DNA from: Membranipora membranacea
Taxonomy: Eukaryota > Bryozoa > Gymnolaemata > Cheilostomatida > Membraniporidae
Assembly: GCA_914767715.1 (NCBI GenBank)
Contig: OU612074.1
Span: 1,629,501 to 1,689,500 of the forward strand
Length of the DNA stretch: 60,000 bases
Direction: 5' to 3'
Part shown: one piece after another, positions 1 to 10,962 of the stretch
Layout: every line of letters begins with the position of its first letter
Numbering within the stretch: position 1 is the stretch's first letter
Made by a program: the position numbers and the translations under genes
Notes under the pieces: model-generated
Seen by the model: the letters and a program-made list of their open reading frames with translations, nothing else
Told to the model about the DNA's origin: nothing
Databases searched by the model: none

Positions 1-820
1 TCTGAAGTCGAAAAATTCTCACCTGCCATCCTGGCTTTTCATTGGTCAGAAATCTGAAGTCAAAAAAGTGACACCTGGCACTCTTACTCCTCATTTCACC
101 CAAAATCTGAAGTCGAAAATTTGACACATGCCATCCTGGCTTCTAATTGGTCGAAAATCTGAAGTAAAAAAGTGACACCTGCCATCCTGGCTCTTCATTG
201 GTCAAAAAGTCTGAAGTCGAAAAAGTCTCACCTGCCATCCTGGCTTCTCATTGGTAAAAAATTTGAACTAAAAAAAGTGACACCTGTCACCCTAACTGCT
301 CATTTGATCAAAATGTGAGGACGCAGAAGTGACACCTGTCACCCTAACTCCTCATTTGACCAAAATGTGAGGATGCAGAAGTGACACCTGTCAACCTAAC
401 TCCTCATTTGACCAAAATTTTAGAACGCAAAAGTGACACTTGCCACCCTGGCTCCTCATTGGTCCAAAATGTGAACTCAAAAAAGTGACACCTGTCACCC
501 TACCTCTTCAATTGTCCAAAATCTGAAGTTTAAAAAGTGACACCTGCCATCCTGGCTTCTCATTAGTCAAAAATCTGAAGTTGAAAAAGTGACACCTGTC
601 ACCCTAACTCCTCATGAGACGATATTCTGAAGTCGAAAAAGTGACACCTGCCATCCTGGCTATTCATTCGAGGATATTCTTAAGTCGAAAAAGTGACACC
701 TGTCACCCTGGCTTCTCATTGGACGATTTTATTAAAATCCTGGCTATTCATTGGATGATATTCTGAAGTCAACAATGTGTCACCTGTCACCCTAACTCCT
801 CATTAGACTATAATGCTCAA
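1..820. repeat. Degenerate minisatellite, unit 52-54 bp, about 15 copies
   Basis: Units begin near 1, 53, 106, 158 and 210 and keep recurring to about 820. Each carries a core like TCTGAAGTC, then GTGACACCTG, then CATCCTGGCT or CACCCTAACTCC, then TCATTGGTC. Units differ by scattered substitutions and small indels, so the array is old. It starts at the window edge, so its true length is unknown. No ORF or transposon end is visible in it. Confidence 0.9.
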
Positions 821-1440
821 CCTAATGTGTGTATGTTTATGCTATATATGTACATATTTTTATGTATAATATATGTGCTAACTGCAATTTCCTTTGAAAT
901 CTTCCTCGAAACTAACTACATAGCCATCCACTACCTTGCTGCAAAGTGTTACTCTCTTCATTTTCTATTGAGTAACTCAATCAAAATGAAGAATAGAATG
1001 AAAGAAAAGAAAATGCAAGGATGTTATGAAATAGAAAGAAATGATAAGAAAGTTATGCAAGTAATCAATTTCCATTTAACTTATATTCATTCTCAAGCTT
1101 TCTTTTTTTCGTTTTCGTTTTTTTTTTCTTGGCACTATTCGGAAAACATTCCGCTACTGGAATGAAATAGCCTGCCAATATAAGTGTAAAAAAAAATTAG
1201 AAAAAATAACAGAGCTCAGAATGTTTGCTGCATACATGGTAGTTTTAATGAGCTATTTATGGTTAATGATAAAGGGAACCCTGTTACAGCTGTTGATAAT
1301 ATAACAAGTAGACCTCAGATTGTGTTCAGCTGCCTCAAGCCTTAGTTTTTATAGCACAAACATTTTTGATCTGGTTATCTTGCTGGGTAGATCGGCTCTT
1401 TGTGAACTTAACTTCACAAGCTACCTGTCCTGTATCAACA
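821..1440. other. Unassigned AT-rich DNA
   Basis: Nothing recognisable is seen. An ORF of 112 codons (827-1165, +) has low-complexity, lysine- and phenylalanine-rich composition, no known motif and no splice context. I do not support it as a gene. Confidence 0.5.
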
Positions 1441-1444
1441 AAAC

Positions 1445-1690
1445 ATGCAAGCAAGAAAATACCGTGAGAAAGCTGTACTTAGATTTTGATAATTAAACTA
1501 TCAATATCAATACAAAGACAATGATGTGGCAATGATAGGTATTTTTGCTTTTGGAATTGTTGATTTATTGTTGCTATTGGTATTGTTACATTGATCGATT
1601 TACATTTCAAGTTATAGTTTTATAAAAGTACTAGTAATCATTGATAATGGATCGTAGCAGTCTTATATATGTATACTTTATTATTGCCGA
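1445..1690 (+). other. Relic of the inter-cassette spacer of the Ly6-CTLD-TSP1 array
   Basis: This stretch aligns by eye with 46590-46790 and especially 50490-50700, the spacers that follow the TSP1 exons of cassettes 1 and 2. Shared blocks include AAACTATCAATATCAA, GACAATGA, TTGTTGC and CATTGAT followed by TTTACATTTCAAG. It shows that the cassette array, or a duplicate of it, once reached this far left. No coding exon is attached to this piece. Confidence 0.65.
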
Positions 1691-1742
1691 TCAAGGTCAA
1701 TGACAAATAAAGACCATATATAAATAAATAAATAAATAAAAA
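1655..1742 (+). mobile_element. LINE-type 3' end with (AAAT)n tail
   Basis: A segment with TTATTATTGCCGATC and AATAAAGACC ends in about five AAAT units (1717-1742). Microsatellite-tailed 3' ends of this kind are usual for RTE/CR1-like non-LTR elements. No coding part remains attached. The family cannot be named. Confidence 0.5.
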
Positions 1743-1945
1743 CAAAGCAGTCAGGACTGGTGTATTTATGAAAAATATCATTGTCTATAAATTCTATAAA
1801 TTGTCTATAATTCTTGGTAGTGTTGCGTGTCCAAAGAAAGAGGAAAATGTTTTCATATCAAGGTCCTTTGGAAGATCCATTATGCAGATGACAGTGACTT
1901 TATGAATCATGATGCAAAACAAATACTTAAGAATCTGATTGTAAT

Positions 1946-2080
1946 GGATACCTGAAGAGGTATACACCTGAGGGTGCTTGGGGCTGGAACAATCAACCTT
2001 GAAAGCTCCCCCATTGAGATTCGAACCCACAATCGCCTGGCAGTGAATGGCAAGCGCGATAACCGATTGCACCATCTCAC
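1946..2080 (-). mobile_element. tRNA-derived SINE
   Basis: On the minus strand a Pol III A-box-like TGGTGCAATCGG and a B-box GGTTCGAATCTC lie at normal tRNA spacing, followed by a body containing GGTTGATTGTTCCAGCCC. It splits the LINE relic at 1850-2590. The 3' body recurs at 2260-2350 and, in the opposite orientation, at 49494-49645. Confidence 0.7.
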
Positions 2081-2254
2081 CTTCCCCAAAAAAGAATGGG
2101 CTGATAGCGCTGATTAACACTCAGAGTTGTGTTCTCTTGTCCAACAGCGCATTCCACTCCACCATTGCCACCCTATGCAACACAGCGTACGAGTTAGGGT
2201 TGTTGGCCTTACATGGCTTATTGCTGGGACCCCTTGTAGTGAGTGTTTAACTTT

Positions 2255-2352
2255 CTTCACAGCTTGTCAGCTTGAACAATCAACCTTGAAAGCTCCCACA
2301 ATTGGAATCGAACCCACAACTCTTGCGGCACTAATCGCCTGGCAGTGAATAG
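2255..2352 (-). mobile_element. Second, degenerate copy of the same tRNA-derived SINE
   Basis: The minus strand reads GGTTCGATTCCAATTGTGGG followed by AGCTTTCAAGGTTGATTG, nearly the same as the B-box and body of the copy at 1946-2080. The A-box half is decayed. The 170 bp between the two copies is unassigned. Confidence 0.6.
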
Positions 2353-2590
2353 CAAGATGATCAATGATTGGTGGTCCACTAATCAGATGGTTATCAGCAA
2401 TACTATATCATACTTTTTACTGTGTACTGTTCACAATGATGTTGGTGAAGGTTCTCCTTGTCTTGTCGTTGTCGGGTAAGCATGAAACAAGACTATTAGG
2501 TTTTATCATCAATGACAGGCTCATGTGGCATGACCATTTCACCTATATCTGTAGAAAAGTAGCAAAAGCAGTAACATTCCTATAACCTTG

Positions 2591-3424
2591 TAGGCATTTT
2601 TATCTTGATATTACTTACATTTTCCGATCGATTCACTTTTTTGCCACCTCATAAGAATTTACTACAATCAATCACCAAACTATGTCCTGAATGACTTTTT
2701 ACTACTCCAGATAAGAAAATCCAGGCTAATAGCTATTACTAAAAACATCCCTGATTACCATCTAATGATATATCATGATAGTTACACCTTTTACCCTTAC
2801 CAGAGCTCAATATGTATTTTACTGCCATTACCGGACATCATTTGATAAACATGACATGTCCCCCAATTTAGTTGGAACGCTTTGAGAGACTTGTATGTTT
2901 AAACCACATTCAACTTTAAATATATTTTTAATAATATAATAGCAGATATACTATTTATAGCATAACATTCTTTTAACAGCATACCATTTAATTTATATTC
3001 AAACATCGAGCATAAATCATTCAAATGTCGTCTATGACATTATTCTGGAGTAGTGTCGGGGTTGGAGCACAAATCTTCACCAGCCCAAACACTATATCCC
3101 TGAGAGCTTTCATGATTAAAGGAAAGAACTCACCTGCTTCCCGCCTACAACAACATGATGCCCTGCCACATGATATCACCTCATTGCACACAGCTCAAAC
3201 CTACATGCAGCGTTGTTCTATACGTCATCCCAGATACCATAAAGCCTGATATAACAAAAAGATGGCAATAGTGACTCTCAACAAGCTGATATTGTAAACA
3301 AGGAAACCATATAAATACTCCTCATTAATATGTCCACACTGACCACTTGGTTAAGCTGTCGTCAGATTATGACTGTTATCTTTATGATAGTGTGCAATCG
3401 GTCAGTAATGATTTAAATTTCCTC
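2591..3424. other. Unassigned intergenic DNA
   Basis: No domain-bearing frame, structured repeat or RNA gene is seen. The ORF at 3025-3249 (+, 74 codons) has no motif I recognise. Confidence 0.4.
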
Positions 3425-3515
3425 AACAGGAAGAGATAACTCCATACAGACAAAACATGAGCACTGATGAGTAATAGAGAGGTGCCAGTTCTGCTTGGGC
3501 GTTTTTTCTGGAGAG
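3425..3515 (+). repeat. Fragment of a dispersed element shared with 24.7-25.6 kb
   Basis: Blocks such as TAACTCCATACA and TTCTGCT(C/T)GGG recur in the same order and orientation at about 25530-25605, and inverted at about 4475-4565. It is a short terminal fragment of the family described at 4435-5470 and 24711-25633. Confidence 0.6.
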
Positions 3516-4100
3516 ATGTTTTCCATAAAGTGTCAAAGAACTTTCGGCAAAATTTAGGGGAATGGAATAAGGGGAATAAATGTTTATGGTTTGTGTTTGT
3601 AGGATTGATTTGTATTCAGTGTCAGAACGGAAGGTGTCATGAGATCAATGAGCAGTTACTTTATTTTACAAAAAATTTCCATATATATATATAATGAGTT
3701 GAATTAAATATAAAATTATTCTGCGTTACAATACAAATAAATATGTATATGTAATTCAAACTTTTGTCTGCAATCAAGGTGAGGTCTATGTAATATTTAA
3801 AAATCAAAGCTGCATCATCATTTTTCTTCATTTTAATGATAAATTTATAATAATGTCTTGTTTATCTTGTTGAATTTTTTGTCAATTTTGTACTCATAAC
3901 GTAAGTCAAGATAAGATGACTACACTGATGAATACATGTGTTTTTAGTGTCTATCATAATTTCGCGCGCTGTCAGGCCTAAAACTGTGATTTGCTCCGAT
4001 GAAAGCGTGATATATAAAAAATGCAAATTCATGGTCTCATCTGTTCAGCGCGCCCTATGATTAGGATAAATCATGACACAACCCTTTTATATGTTGTTTA
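3516..4100. other. Unassigned AT-rich DNA
   Basis: It contains a short AT run near 3680 and otherwise no recognisable feature. The 75-codon ORF at 3467-3694 overlaps the repeat fragment and shows no domain. Confidence 0.4.
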
Positions 4101-4104
4101 CACT

Positions 4105-4435
4105 GCTTAATTGTCAGAATAGTTTTGGAGCTGAACCAGACCCATGTCTATATATAGCCGTTTGGTACCGCTATTAGCACCCTGCCCTTATGTGCCTATT
4201 ATTATTTGATATGATGGTGGCTCACATGGAAGTTCTAGTAATTACTGCATTGAGCACAAGCAGTAGTTCACAAGTACTATTGGTTTAGGGCCAGACCAAA
4301 ATGTCTAAATACAGCTCTTCATATCTTGGCAGGTTGACTATAGTTGTGCCAGGCTCTAGTGCCTCAAAGAATTCATAGGTCTTTGAATCTTTAAAGTGGA
4401 CAATATTATTGGCAGGTTGACTATAGTTGGGTAGG
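4105..4435 (+). repeat. Dispersed repeat module, second copy at 27490-27800
   Basis: Shared blocks in the same orientation include GAGC(T/A)GA(A/G)CCAGACC, CTTA(T/G)TGCCTATTAT, GCACAAGC(A/G)GT and the internally repeated GTTGACTA(T/A)AGTTG followed by CCAGGCTCT. The module has short internal direct repeats (near 4331 and 4420) and no ORF. It lies directly beside the element at 4435-5470, which appears to be inserted in it. Confidence 0.6.
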
Positions 4436-5470
4436 ATATTCGACCCACTGAGGCCGAATGCCCAAGCAGAACAAACACCACTATTTATTCGTTATTGCTC
4501 ATGTTTATTTTTTATGGAGCTAACCCCTTCCTGATGAGGAAGGAGGCAACTCCATACAAAAAGAGTTTTGTTTATCTACTCAAATTTAACCGGTACATTT
4601 GCGTTTGAATTTTGTGACAAAAATATGTTGACTCAATTTACTAATGACTCATAGTTTAGATGCCTTTTCAACATTAAAATCAATTTTTTATTTTAAATAA
4701 TAAACTAAGTTAGATACCTGAAAAGCAAGCAAAACCATACCAGAAAAACATGCTCCAAGGGCTCTCCAACAAGTACTGACCAGACTTGATGTCACCCGGA
4801 TTTATTTGCACCGAGTGTTCATCAATGTGGGTAGGCATGGGCCAAAAACGGGGATAGCCCTTGCACATCAATCAACATAATTTGAAAATAAAAATGCAAA
4901 AAACTGTGGATTTCCCTTGAAAAAAGGAAATTGGATTTTGACTTATAGTCCGATTAAAATATAATTTAATTTTACATAAATCTTATAAAACCCTTGATCC
5001 CCTCAAAAAACGGAGATAAGATCGCTGATCGATAAAAGTGATTTAATGACACATAATACTTACAAAACCCACAATATCATCAAAAGACGGAGATTTGATA
5101 TTGCTCTCTGATCGCTCATTCAACGTAATTTAAAAGAAAACATAAAATGCATTGAGCCTTTTAATGTAAAATTCTAACAACTTCAAGGAGATTTATGTGT
5201 AGAGTGGGTGACACTATTTGTTATACATATCTGCTTCCATCAAAGCGTCAGCTTATCTTGTCTTATATTTTCATTATCTTTGCCTTATCTCTGCCTTATT
5301 TCTGTCTTATCTTGTTTTATTTACTTATCTCCTTGTCCCACTCTCTATCCCCGAAATCTCCTGAACCTGAGCTGTGAGAACTTGAGATCTCACAGCTTCT
5401 GCCCTCCCTTCTTCTATTGAGGCTCCTGGCTCATCCTGAGCTGTGAGTATTGGTATCTCACGGTCGTGCT
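4435..5470 (-). mobile_element. Non-autonomous dispersed element, about 1 kb, inverted copy of 24711-25633
   Basis: Read on the minus strand, this region follows 24711-25633 nearly from end to end. It shares the ATTCGACCCACT block, TAACTCCATACA, the TCCAAGGGCTCTCCAAC block, the CTTTTTGAGGG-like region and the AGCTGTGAGATCTCAAGTTC block. No ORF with a transposase or RT motif occurs in either copy. It sits between halves of the 4105-4435 repeat: GTTGACTATAGTTG on the left and GTGCTAGGCTCTCATGCC on the right match one uninterrupted block at 4331-4365. That gives an approximate empty site. Superfamily unknown. Confidence 0.65.
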
Positions 5471-5780
5471 AGGCTCTCATGCCTCTTTTACAACTTGCTC
5501 GGCTCTCTATTTCAAAACTCTCTGAACTGATTATGCAGCTTTTTCGTTGCCTTGTCACAGCTAAAGCCTGTTTCACTGCTGGCAATCCCCTTACCACCAC
5601 TATTTGAATAAAGGTTACCAAACGTTCAATAGTATTGAACAGCAAATTCACTTGATTAGTCTTATCATTCCTTTTTTGACTGGGTTTGTTCTCATTTATG
5701 TCTGAGTGACTAGTAATCGACAAACTAAACCGATAATATAGATCACATCTCAATTTACTGTTGTTACTAACTTACTATTG

Positions 5781-5975
5781 AATGCAGTAATTCTGAGATT
5801 TTGAGTTCAGTGAAGTTTTGTCATCTCTGTTAAATTTAATCTCACATAGTGTTTAAATGAAGAAGCCGATTTTCACTGCAGATAAATTTCACCCGATTTT
5901 CTAAGAATGTAAACTTTTAGGTGGGATAATGTGTTTAACTTGTGACGCCGAGGGTATGATATGGAAATGCCTCAG
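5781..5975 (+). pseudogene. Relic of the Ly6 half-a exon and its 5' intron (cassette -1)
   Basis: Intron sequence AATGCAGTAATTCTGAGATT and CACTGCAGATAAATTTCACC matches the intron upstream of the cassette 3 exon (51075-51222). A TTTTAG acceptor at 5920 is followed by codons reading GIMCLTCDAEG, as in the Ly6 half-a exon of cassette 3. The exon breaks off after about 45 bp: its last two cysteines and its donor are gone. It is therefore a dead remnant of an older array member. Confidence 0.75.
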
Positions 5976-6285
5976 CTTCTGCTGCTCTTAATCTAAAATA
6001 TTCCTTGTTTACTTTTTACTGCTAATGGTTGTAATTGAGTCGCTTAAATAGCTAATGGAGGAATGTTTTCTGACCAACTTATTGTGTGCATAAAAGTACT
6101 GGTCAGTTTATAAATAATAGCCTGTGATATGATATGGATTTTATGTCATTCCCCATAAAATTCTGTGCTTTTATGAATAAGTAGACTACAACGAACTCTC
6201 ACAGTACATTGTGGACATTTGGGTGTCAACGTTTCGCCCTATACAAGGAGCGTCTGTTGCATTGTGTATCATGATTTAGTTATTA
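5976..6285. other. Unassigned DNA
   Basis: No feature was recognised between the Ly6 exon relic and the 3' end of the minus-strand LINE. Confidence 0.4.
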
Positions 6286-7600
6286 TTTATTTATTTATAG
6301 AGGTTTTCTTAAAAGTGTACAGATAACAAAAGGAATTCTATTATAGGTAACTTGTTGACCTCTGAAAGCAGCAAAAAAAAACCTATCAAGCTTACTACCA
6401 AAGTTAAACACAGAGTTAACCTGTTACTCCTTGATTATAATGAACAACATGTGACAATATTGGGTATGAGTAATTTATGAAATAAAAAATGTATTGACGA
6501 AAAATAAGTTCGGATAATAGTGTTGCAGTTAAGGAGCTGCAGAATAAAAGTTGGGTAAAGATATAAATGTTCAATCTATAAGTTTACTGTATCATGTTCA
6601 AGGTAAATCAAAAGTCAGGAGAGTTTTAGCTGATTTATGTTTAATTTTAAATTGGTGAAGTAAGTTTAAAAGGGCTGATTTTCCAAAAATTTGTTCTGAA
6701 TGAGGGTTTAATAATAGTACAGTTGCTTCTCAGACAACGTTTATTTTTTCGGGACTTTGGCACTAGATTAAGGATATGCTTAGAAGCTTTGTTGTTTGCA
6801 AATTTTTTATGTGTAAAATTATGAAATAAATATTGTCGCCTACTTAGTAGTGTAGGTAAATTTAAAAGAGATCTACCAGTTGTTATTTGGAGCAGACACA
6901 ATAATTCTGATTGCTCGATTTTGAACTTTCTCAATTGTTTCAGTGACCTTTTGAGTAGTATTTAGGTAAATTGCTGAGCAATATTCTAATATTGGTCGCA
7001 CAATGCTTTTGTAAGTTTAAAGGGATTCTTCAACATTCATGTATTTTTTAAGTTTAGAAATAAGATAGACTAGTTTGTTTGCTCTAGTTGCAACATCAGT
7101 AGCATGGGTATGAAATGTGAGGTCTGTGTCGAGAACTACTCCCAAAACATTGATTGATAGCTGAGATAAAATTTTTGTGTTTTGAAAATTTAAGTGGTAG
7201 TAATCTTAATGATTCCTGTTTGAGAAGATACAAAATAGTGTTTTCTTAATGTTGAGTTTTAGTAGACGACTGCTATACCATTGAGATGCATCTTTCAATA
7301 GAGTTTTGGATTTTTCTAGAACCTCTAGTATACTTGTCGCCTCACAGAATAACAAAGTTTCATCTGCGTAAGCAAATAAGTTTTCAAAAGTCATTAACAA
7401 TCCATTAATGGCAAGGTTGAAAAGGATGGGGCTGAGAATGGAGCCTTGTGGGACTCCGCATGTGATTGGTAGTGAGGTATGATTCTAAGAGCACTATTGA
7501 GGAGGGTGAGAATTGTCTTTTGCCCAAGGTTGGCAGTTGGCTCTTGCAGAGTGAGGTTGTGTTTCACAATAGCTCTCTGTAATCCTATTATCAATACTTT
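6285..7600 (-). pseudogene. LINE fragment: reverse transcriptase palm, C-terminus and 3' UTR
   Basis: On the minus strand, 7480-7206 encodes ITCGVPQGSILSPILFNL followed by LFAYADETLLF, the RT motif-B turn and catalytic box. The box has YADE in place of YADD, so one catalytic aspartate is lost. The C-terminal segment at 6934-6647 includes CLRSNCTIIKPSFRTNF. The 3' UTR near 6285-6350 ends in an (AAAT)n-like tail. The same C-terminus and 3' UTR recur at 36392-36880. The 5' part is missing and it abuts, head to head, the plus-strand LINE starting at 7613. Stops and frameshifts show it is inactive. Confidence 0.8.
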
Positions 7601-7612
7601 ACTGCTAACATT

Positions 7613-9000
7613 ATGGCGCAGCTATTGCAGCCTTTGTTCTTACTGGCTCTCATAATCACCCTCATATACCAGCCTAGAGGTGTGAAATGCCTAGAACACT
7701 TTGTGGATATTAAAAACTCATTGAATCAACGTCAGCTAAAAGATATATGGAATATAAATTATAAGCAGCTAGTGAAAGACACTGCTCCTGAACTTTTACG
7801 ATCTTCAAAGAGAGGTAGACGAGGTGGGGTGCGTGTGAACCATAGTAATAAAAATGGTAAAGTACCGCTGCCTGCTGTTGTACTCACCAATGCACAATCG
7901 ATTCAGAATAAGCTTGATGAACTGCACTCTCTCTTGAACACTAAGCGCCTAAAAAAACAATCTCAGCTTATCTGCATCACAGAATCCTGGCTCAGCCCTG
8001 CTATATCAACCTCTTGTACTGAACTCGATGGATATGAACAATTTAGAAATGATAGACAACCTGACACTAGCGGTAAATCATGTGGAGGATGTATTCTCGT
8101 CTACATCGACAGCAAATGGTCAACAAACAATAGCGTAATCTTCAATCATAATGACAACCACTGTGAAATCCTTACTATCAAATCCCGGCCACATTGGCTA
8201 CCTCGTGAATTTTCTTCCATAATCTCTGTTTCATGCTAAACTCCGTTTACCGGTTATTCCAGACTCAAACATAATGCTACTTCCACTGCTAAAACAATCT
8301 CTACACACGTTAAGGAACTGGAGAAAAATCACCCTGATTCTTGTATTATGGTAATGGGCGATTTCAACCAGCTTCCTTTCAGACTTGATGGATACTACCA
8401 GGTAGTTAAAACACTGACAAGAAACAAAACTATCCTAGACAAATGTTACATCAGACTCAAAGACGCCTTCAGCCATTGCCACCAACTTGCAAACCTCGGA
8501 GGATCTGACCATTACATAACTCATCTCATCCCAACCTACACACCTCTCTCCAAATATAAACCTACCAGAGTAACCCGTCGTATGTTTACAAACGAAAACT
8601 GTGACAACTTGAAAGCAGCTTTGGATATTACACTCTGGGATAATTTACTTTCTGATGAGGATGATATCCACACCCAGACTGAAGTTATCTCAGACTATAT
8701 CAATTTCTGTACAGACACCTGCATACCCACTAAAAGTTTCAGGATGTGTACCAACCAAAAACCGTGGATGAACAAGCATATATCAGAGATATTGAAACAA
8801 AAACAAACTGCTCATGAAACTGGCAATCGTAAACTGTATAACAAACTTAAGCGTGATATAACCAAGGCAATAATTATCGCTAAGAAAAGCTACTCTACCA
8901 AAATTCAACAACAACTAGTCAAACAACCTGCAAAAGCATGGACAGATATCAAGAACATTAGTGGCTACTGTTATATCCTTCCTATTTTGTGTATGACTTG
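7613..9000 (+). pseudogene. LINE endonuclease (EEP/APE-like) region with RT linker
   Basis: The first frame (7613-8239) starts with a hydrophobic N-terminus and then AVVLTNAQSIQNKLDEL, LICITESWL and GGCILVYI, the N-terminal motifs of a LINE apurinic-type endonuclease. After a frameshift near 8235 the second frame (8348-9016) gives VMGDFNQLP and GGSDHYITHL, the catalytic GDFN and SDH motifs, followed by the lysine-rich linker (KPWMNKHISEILKQKQ). The enzyme would nick target DNA to prime reverse transcription. Reading is lost near 8970, where about 600 bp of foreign sequence begins. Confidence 0.85.
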
Positions 9001-9595
9001 CTTTACCTGGCTATAGAAACTTATAGCAGGTGTTTATTACTGTCTTGTAATTGTGGCTAATATTTTAGAACTAAAATATTTACGAGCAACTATAAAAACT
9101 TATAGTGCACAAATATTAATATAACTACTTGTTTGAGATTATATGAACATATAACTCGATTGGGTATTGACTTTGGTACAGCCTCGATGCAAAAACTATC
9201 AACAAACTCTGATATTCCAGCAATCCTCCTTAGATCGATATTTAGTTTCCGAGATTATATCCGTTTTTAGCCTTGATGCAAAACTATCAACAAACTCCGA
9301 TATCCCAGAAATCCTCCTTAGATCGATATTAAATAAACATTACACAGAAATAATTATTCTGAATATTTATTTTGATTGTTTTTATTTGCTTAACTGCAAA
9401 ACTGGCAAAACTAAAACATAAAATTGTATTAACACTAATGTAAAGGTTTGTTACACAATGACAAGTGTTGATTGTCACTCTAAGCATTACTGGAATAAAA
9501 CAGAATATATATACATATTGACAAGGTAAGAAATAATAGACAATACAAATACAAAACAAGTGTGAGTACTAAGATAAATGTCTGAGCCAGTTAGT
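8975..9595. mobile_element. Insertion inside the LINE, with an internal tandem duplication
   Basis: The LINE frame stops at AWTDIKNISG and resumes near 9650 with FAPDDLNTFF. The intervening sequence is AT-rich without an RT or transposase motif. It contains a tandem duplication of about 90 bp: GATGCAAA.ACTATCAACAAA through CCTCCTTAGATCGATATT at 9186-9242 and again at 9279-9331. No clear TIR or TSD was found, so its type is unknown. Confidence 0.5.
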
Positions 9596-9639
9596 ATACT
9601 TTGTTTAATGTCAAGGGGGATAACCACCGTTTATTTGCT

Positions 9640-10839
9640 CGATACCACACTACCTACTAGCACCAACACAACTCCTAAGCAGAACCTATTTGCCCCAGAT
9701 GACCTGAATACCTTCTTCACCAGATATGAGAAACCTATACCCGTCCCGCCTGTGATAAACAATTCTAACACTACAGCACCACCACTAGAAATAAAAGAAG
9801 ATATAGTCCTCAAACAGCTCAGTGGATTTAACCCTAGGAAAGGCCCCGGACCAGATGACCTTATTCCCAAAGTTTTAAAGCTATGCTCCAACCAGCTGGC
9901 GCCTATCATCACTAGACTGTTCAGCTCCTCTATCAACTCTAAAACTACACCTGCTTCATGGAAATCCACTCCAATGTCACTGAGTGGATCTACAGCTTCT
10001 TATCTAACAGAGTGCAAAGAACTGTTGTTGATGGTAAAACTTCAAATGCTATTATAACGAACACTGGCACCCCCCAGGGCTGCTGTCTGTCTCCCCTTTT
10101 GTTCTCCATATATACAAACCGGATTACCTCAAACCTGAGTAATGTTACAATAATTAAGAACGCAGATGACACTTGCATCATAGGCTGCATAGCTAATCAA
10201 TCAGATCTCAACTCCTATTTTGATGAAATCCATAGAATTGCTAAACAATGTGCTGATTTAAATCTTTTATTAAACCCTACTAAGACCCAGGAAATGATGC
10301 TATCCACCCAATATGTTAAACCTTCTACCCCTACACTTGTTTTAAATGATACTGCTAATGCTTTTAGTGATAAAGTTAAATATCTTGGTGTATTAGTTGA
10401 CGATAAGCTGTGTTTTAATGATCATGTGCATGGTATAGTTTCAACCGCCTCTCAAAGGATGTATGTAGTAAGGAATTTTGTATTTTTGAGCTCCAAATCA
10501 CTATCAAATATGCTTTTTAAAAGTTTTATTGTATCACGAATCTCCTATTGCTTACCCATTATTTTTAAAAGCTTATATGCTGCTGATAAGCAACGCCTGT
10601 GTAAAATTTTCAAGGACGCTATTAAGTTAGGCATTGAACATCCCGATATTTATACCATGATGGACAATCAGACACGAACACTGGCCTTACGCTATATTCA
10701 CGATGAGGATCATTTCATCAATGATTTGTTGAGTAAATGTCCATCTGGCAGATACCGTACAGTAAAACATAGAAGCTCACTGGGGAGAGACTGTTTTCTG
10801 CGTCATATCACTCTTATTTTAAACCAAATACTTTTTTAG
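9640..10839 (+). pseudogene. LINE reverse transcriptase with an internal deletion
   Basis: 9690-9960 encodes the pre-RT linker and the start of RT (GFNPRKGPGPDDLIP). The frame then jumps at about 9960 to VTEWIYSFLSNRVQ and TGTPQGCCLSPLLFSIY, so the fingers and part of the palm, roughly 100 residues, are deleted. The catalytic box reads NADDT: the aromatic first residue is replaced. The remainder (KYLGVLVDDKLCFNDHV, SRISYCLP, CPSGRYRTVKHRSS) is a typical LINE C-terminus ending in a stop at 10837-10839. A short 3' UTR runs directly into the (ATCC) array, which is best explained as this LINE's expanded 3' tail. Confidence 0.85.
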
Positions 10840-10962
10840 ACAGAGATTTGAATTTTTATTCCAAGTGTCTTCGCTTTTCTTGCTGATTCAAAGTGCCAGC
10901 AATTACACTGTATTTCGCGACTCATTTTTTCTTTTAATAATACTGTCAGTGATAGTAATAAA

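Larger units (their letters stand above)
1850..2590 (+). pseudogene. LINE reverse transcriptase relic split by SINE copies
   Basis: At 1881 a frame reads YADDSDFMNHDAKQ, an RT catalytic-box region. After the SINE material, 2358-2420 reads MINDWWSTNQMVISN, and 2445-2585 reads LLGFIINDRLMWHDHFTY, the region downstream of the palm in LINE RTs. Frames are discontinuous and the rest of RT is missing. Similar shorter fragments lie in the spacers of the cassette array (46800-46850 and 50755-50860), where the box has decayed. So this LINE probably inserted into the ancestral spacer before the cassettes were duplicated. Confidence 0.6.

Noticed and set aside
1-820. CRISPR-like array
   Set aside because: The whole 52-54 bp unit is repeated, with no variable spacers, and the genome is clearly animal.
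827-1165. ORF of 112 codons
   Set aside because: Low-complexity composition, no motif, no homologous copy in the window.
2047-2348. Overlapping small ORFs on both strands
   Set aside because: They are shadows of tRNA-derived SINE sequence and its flanks.
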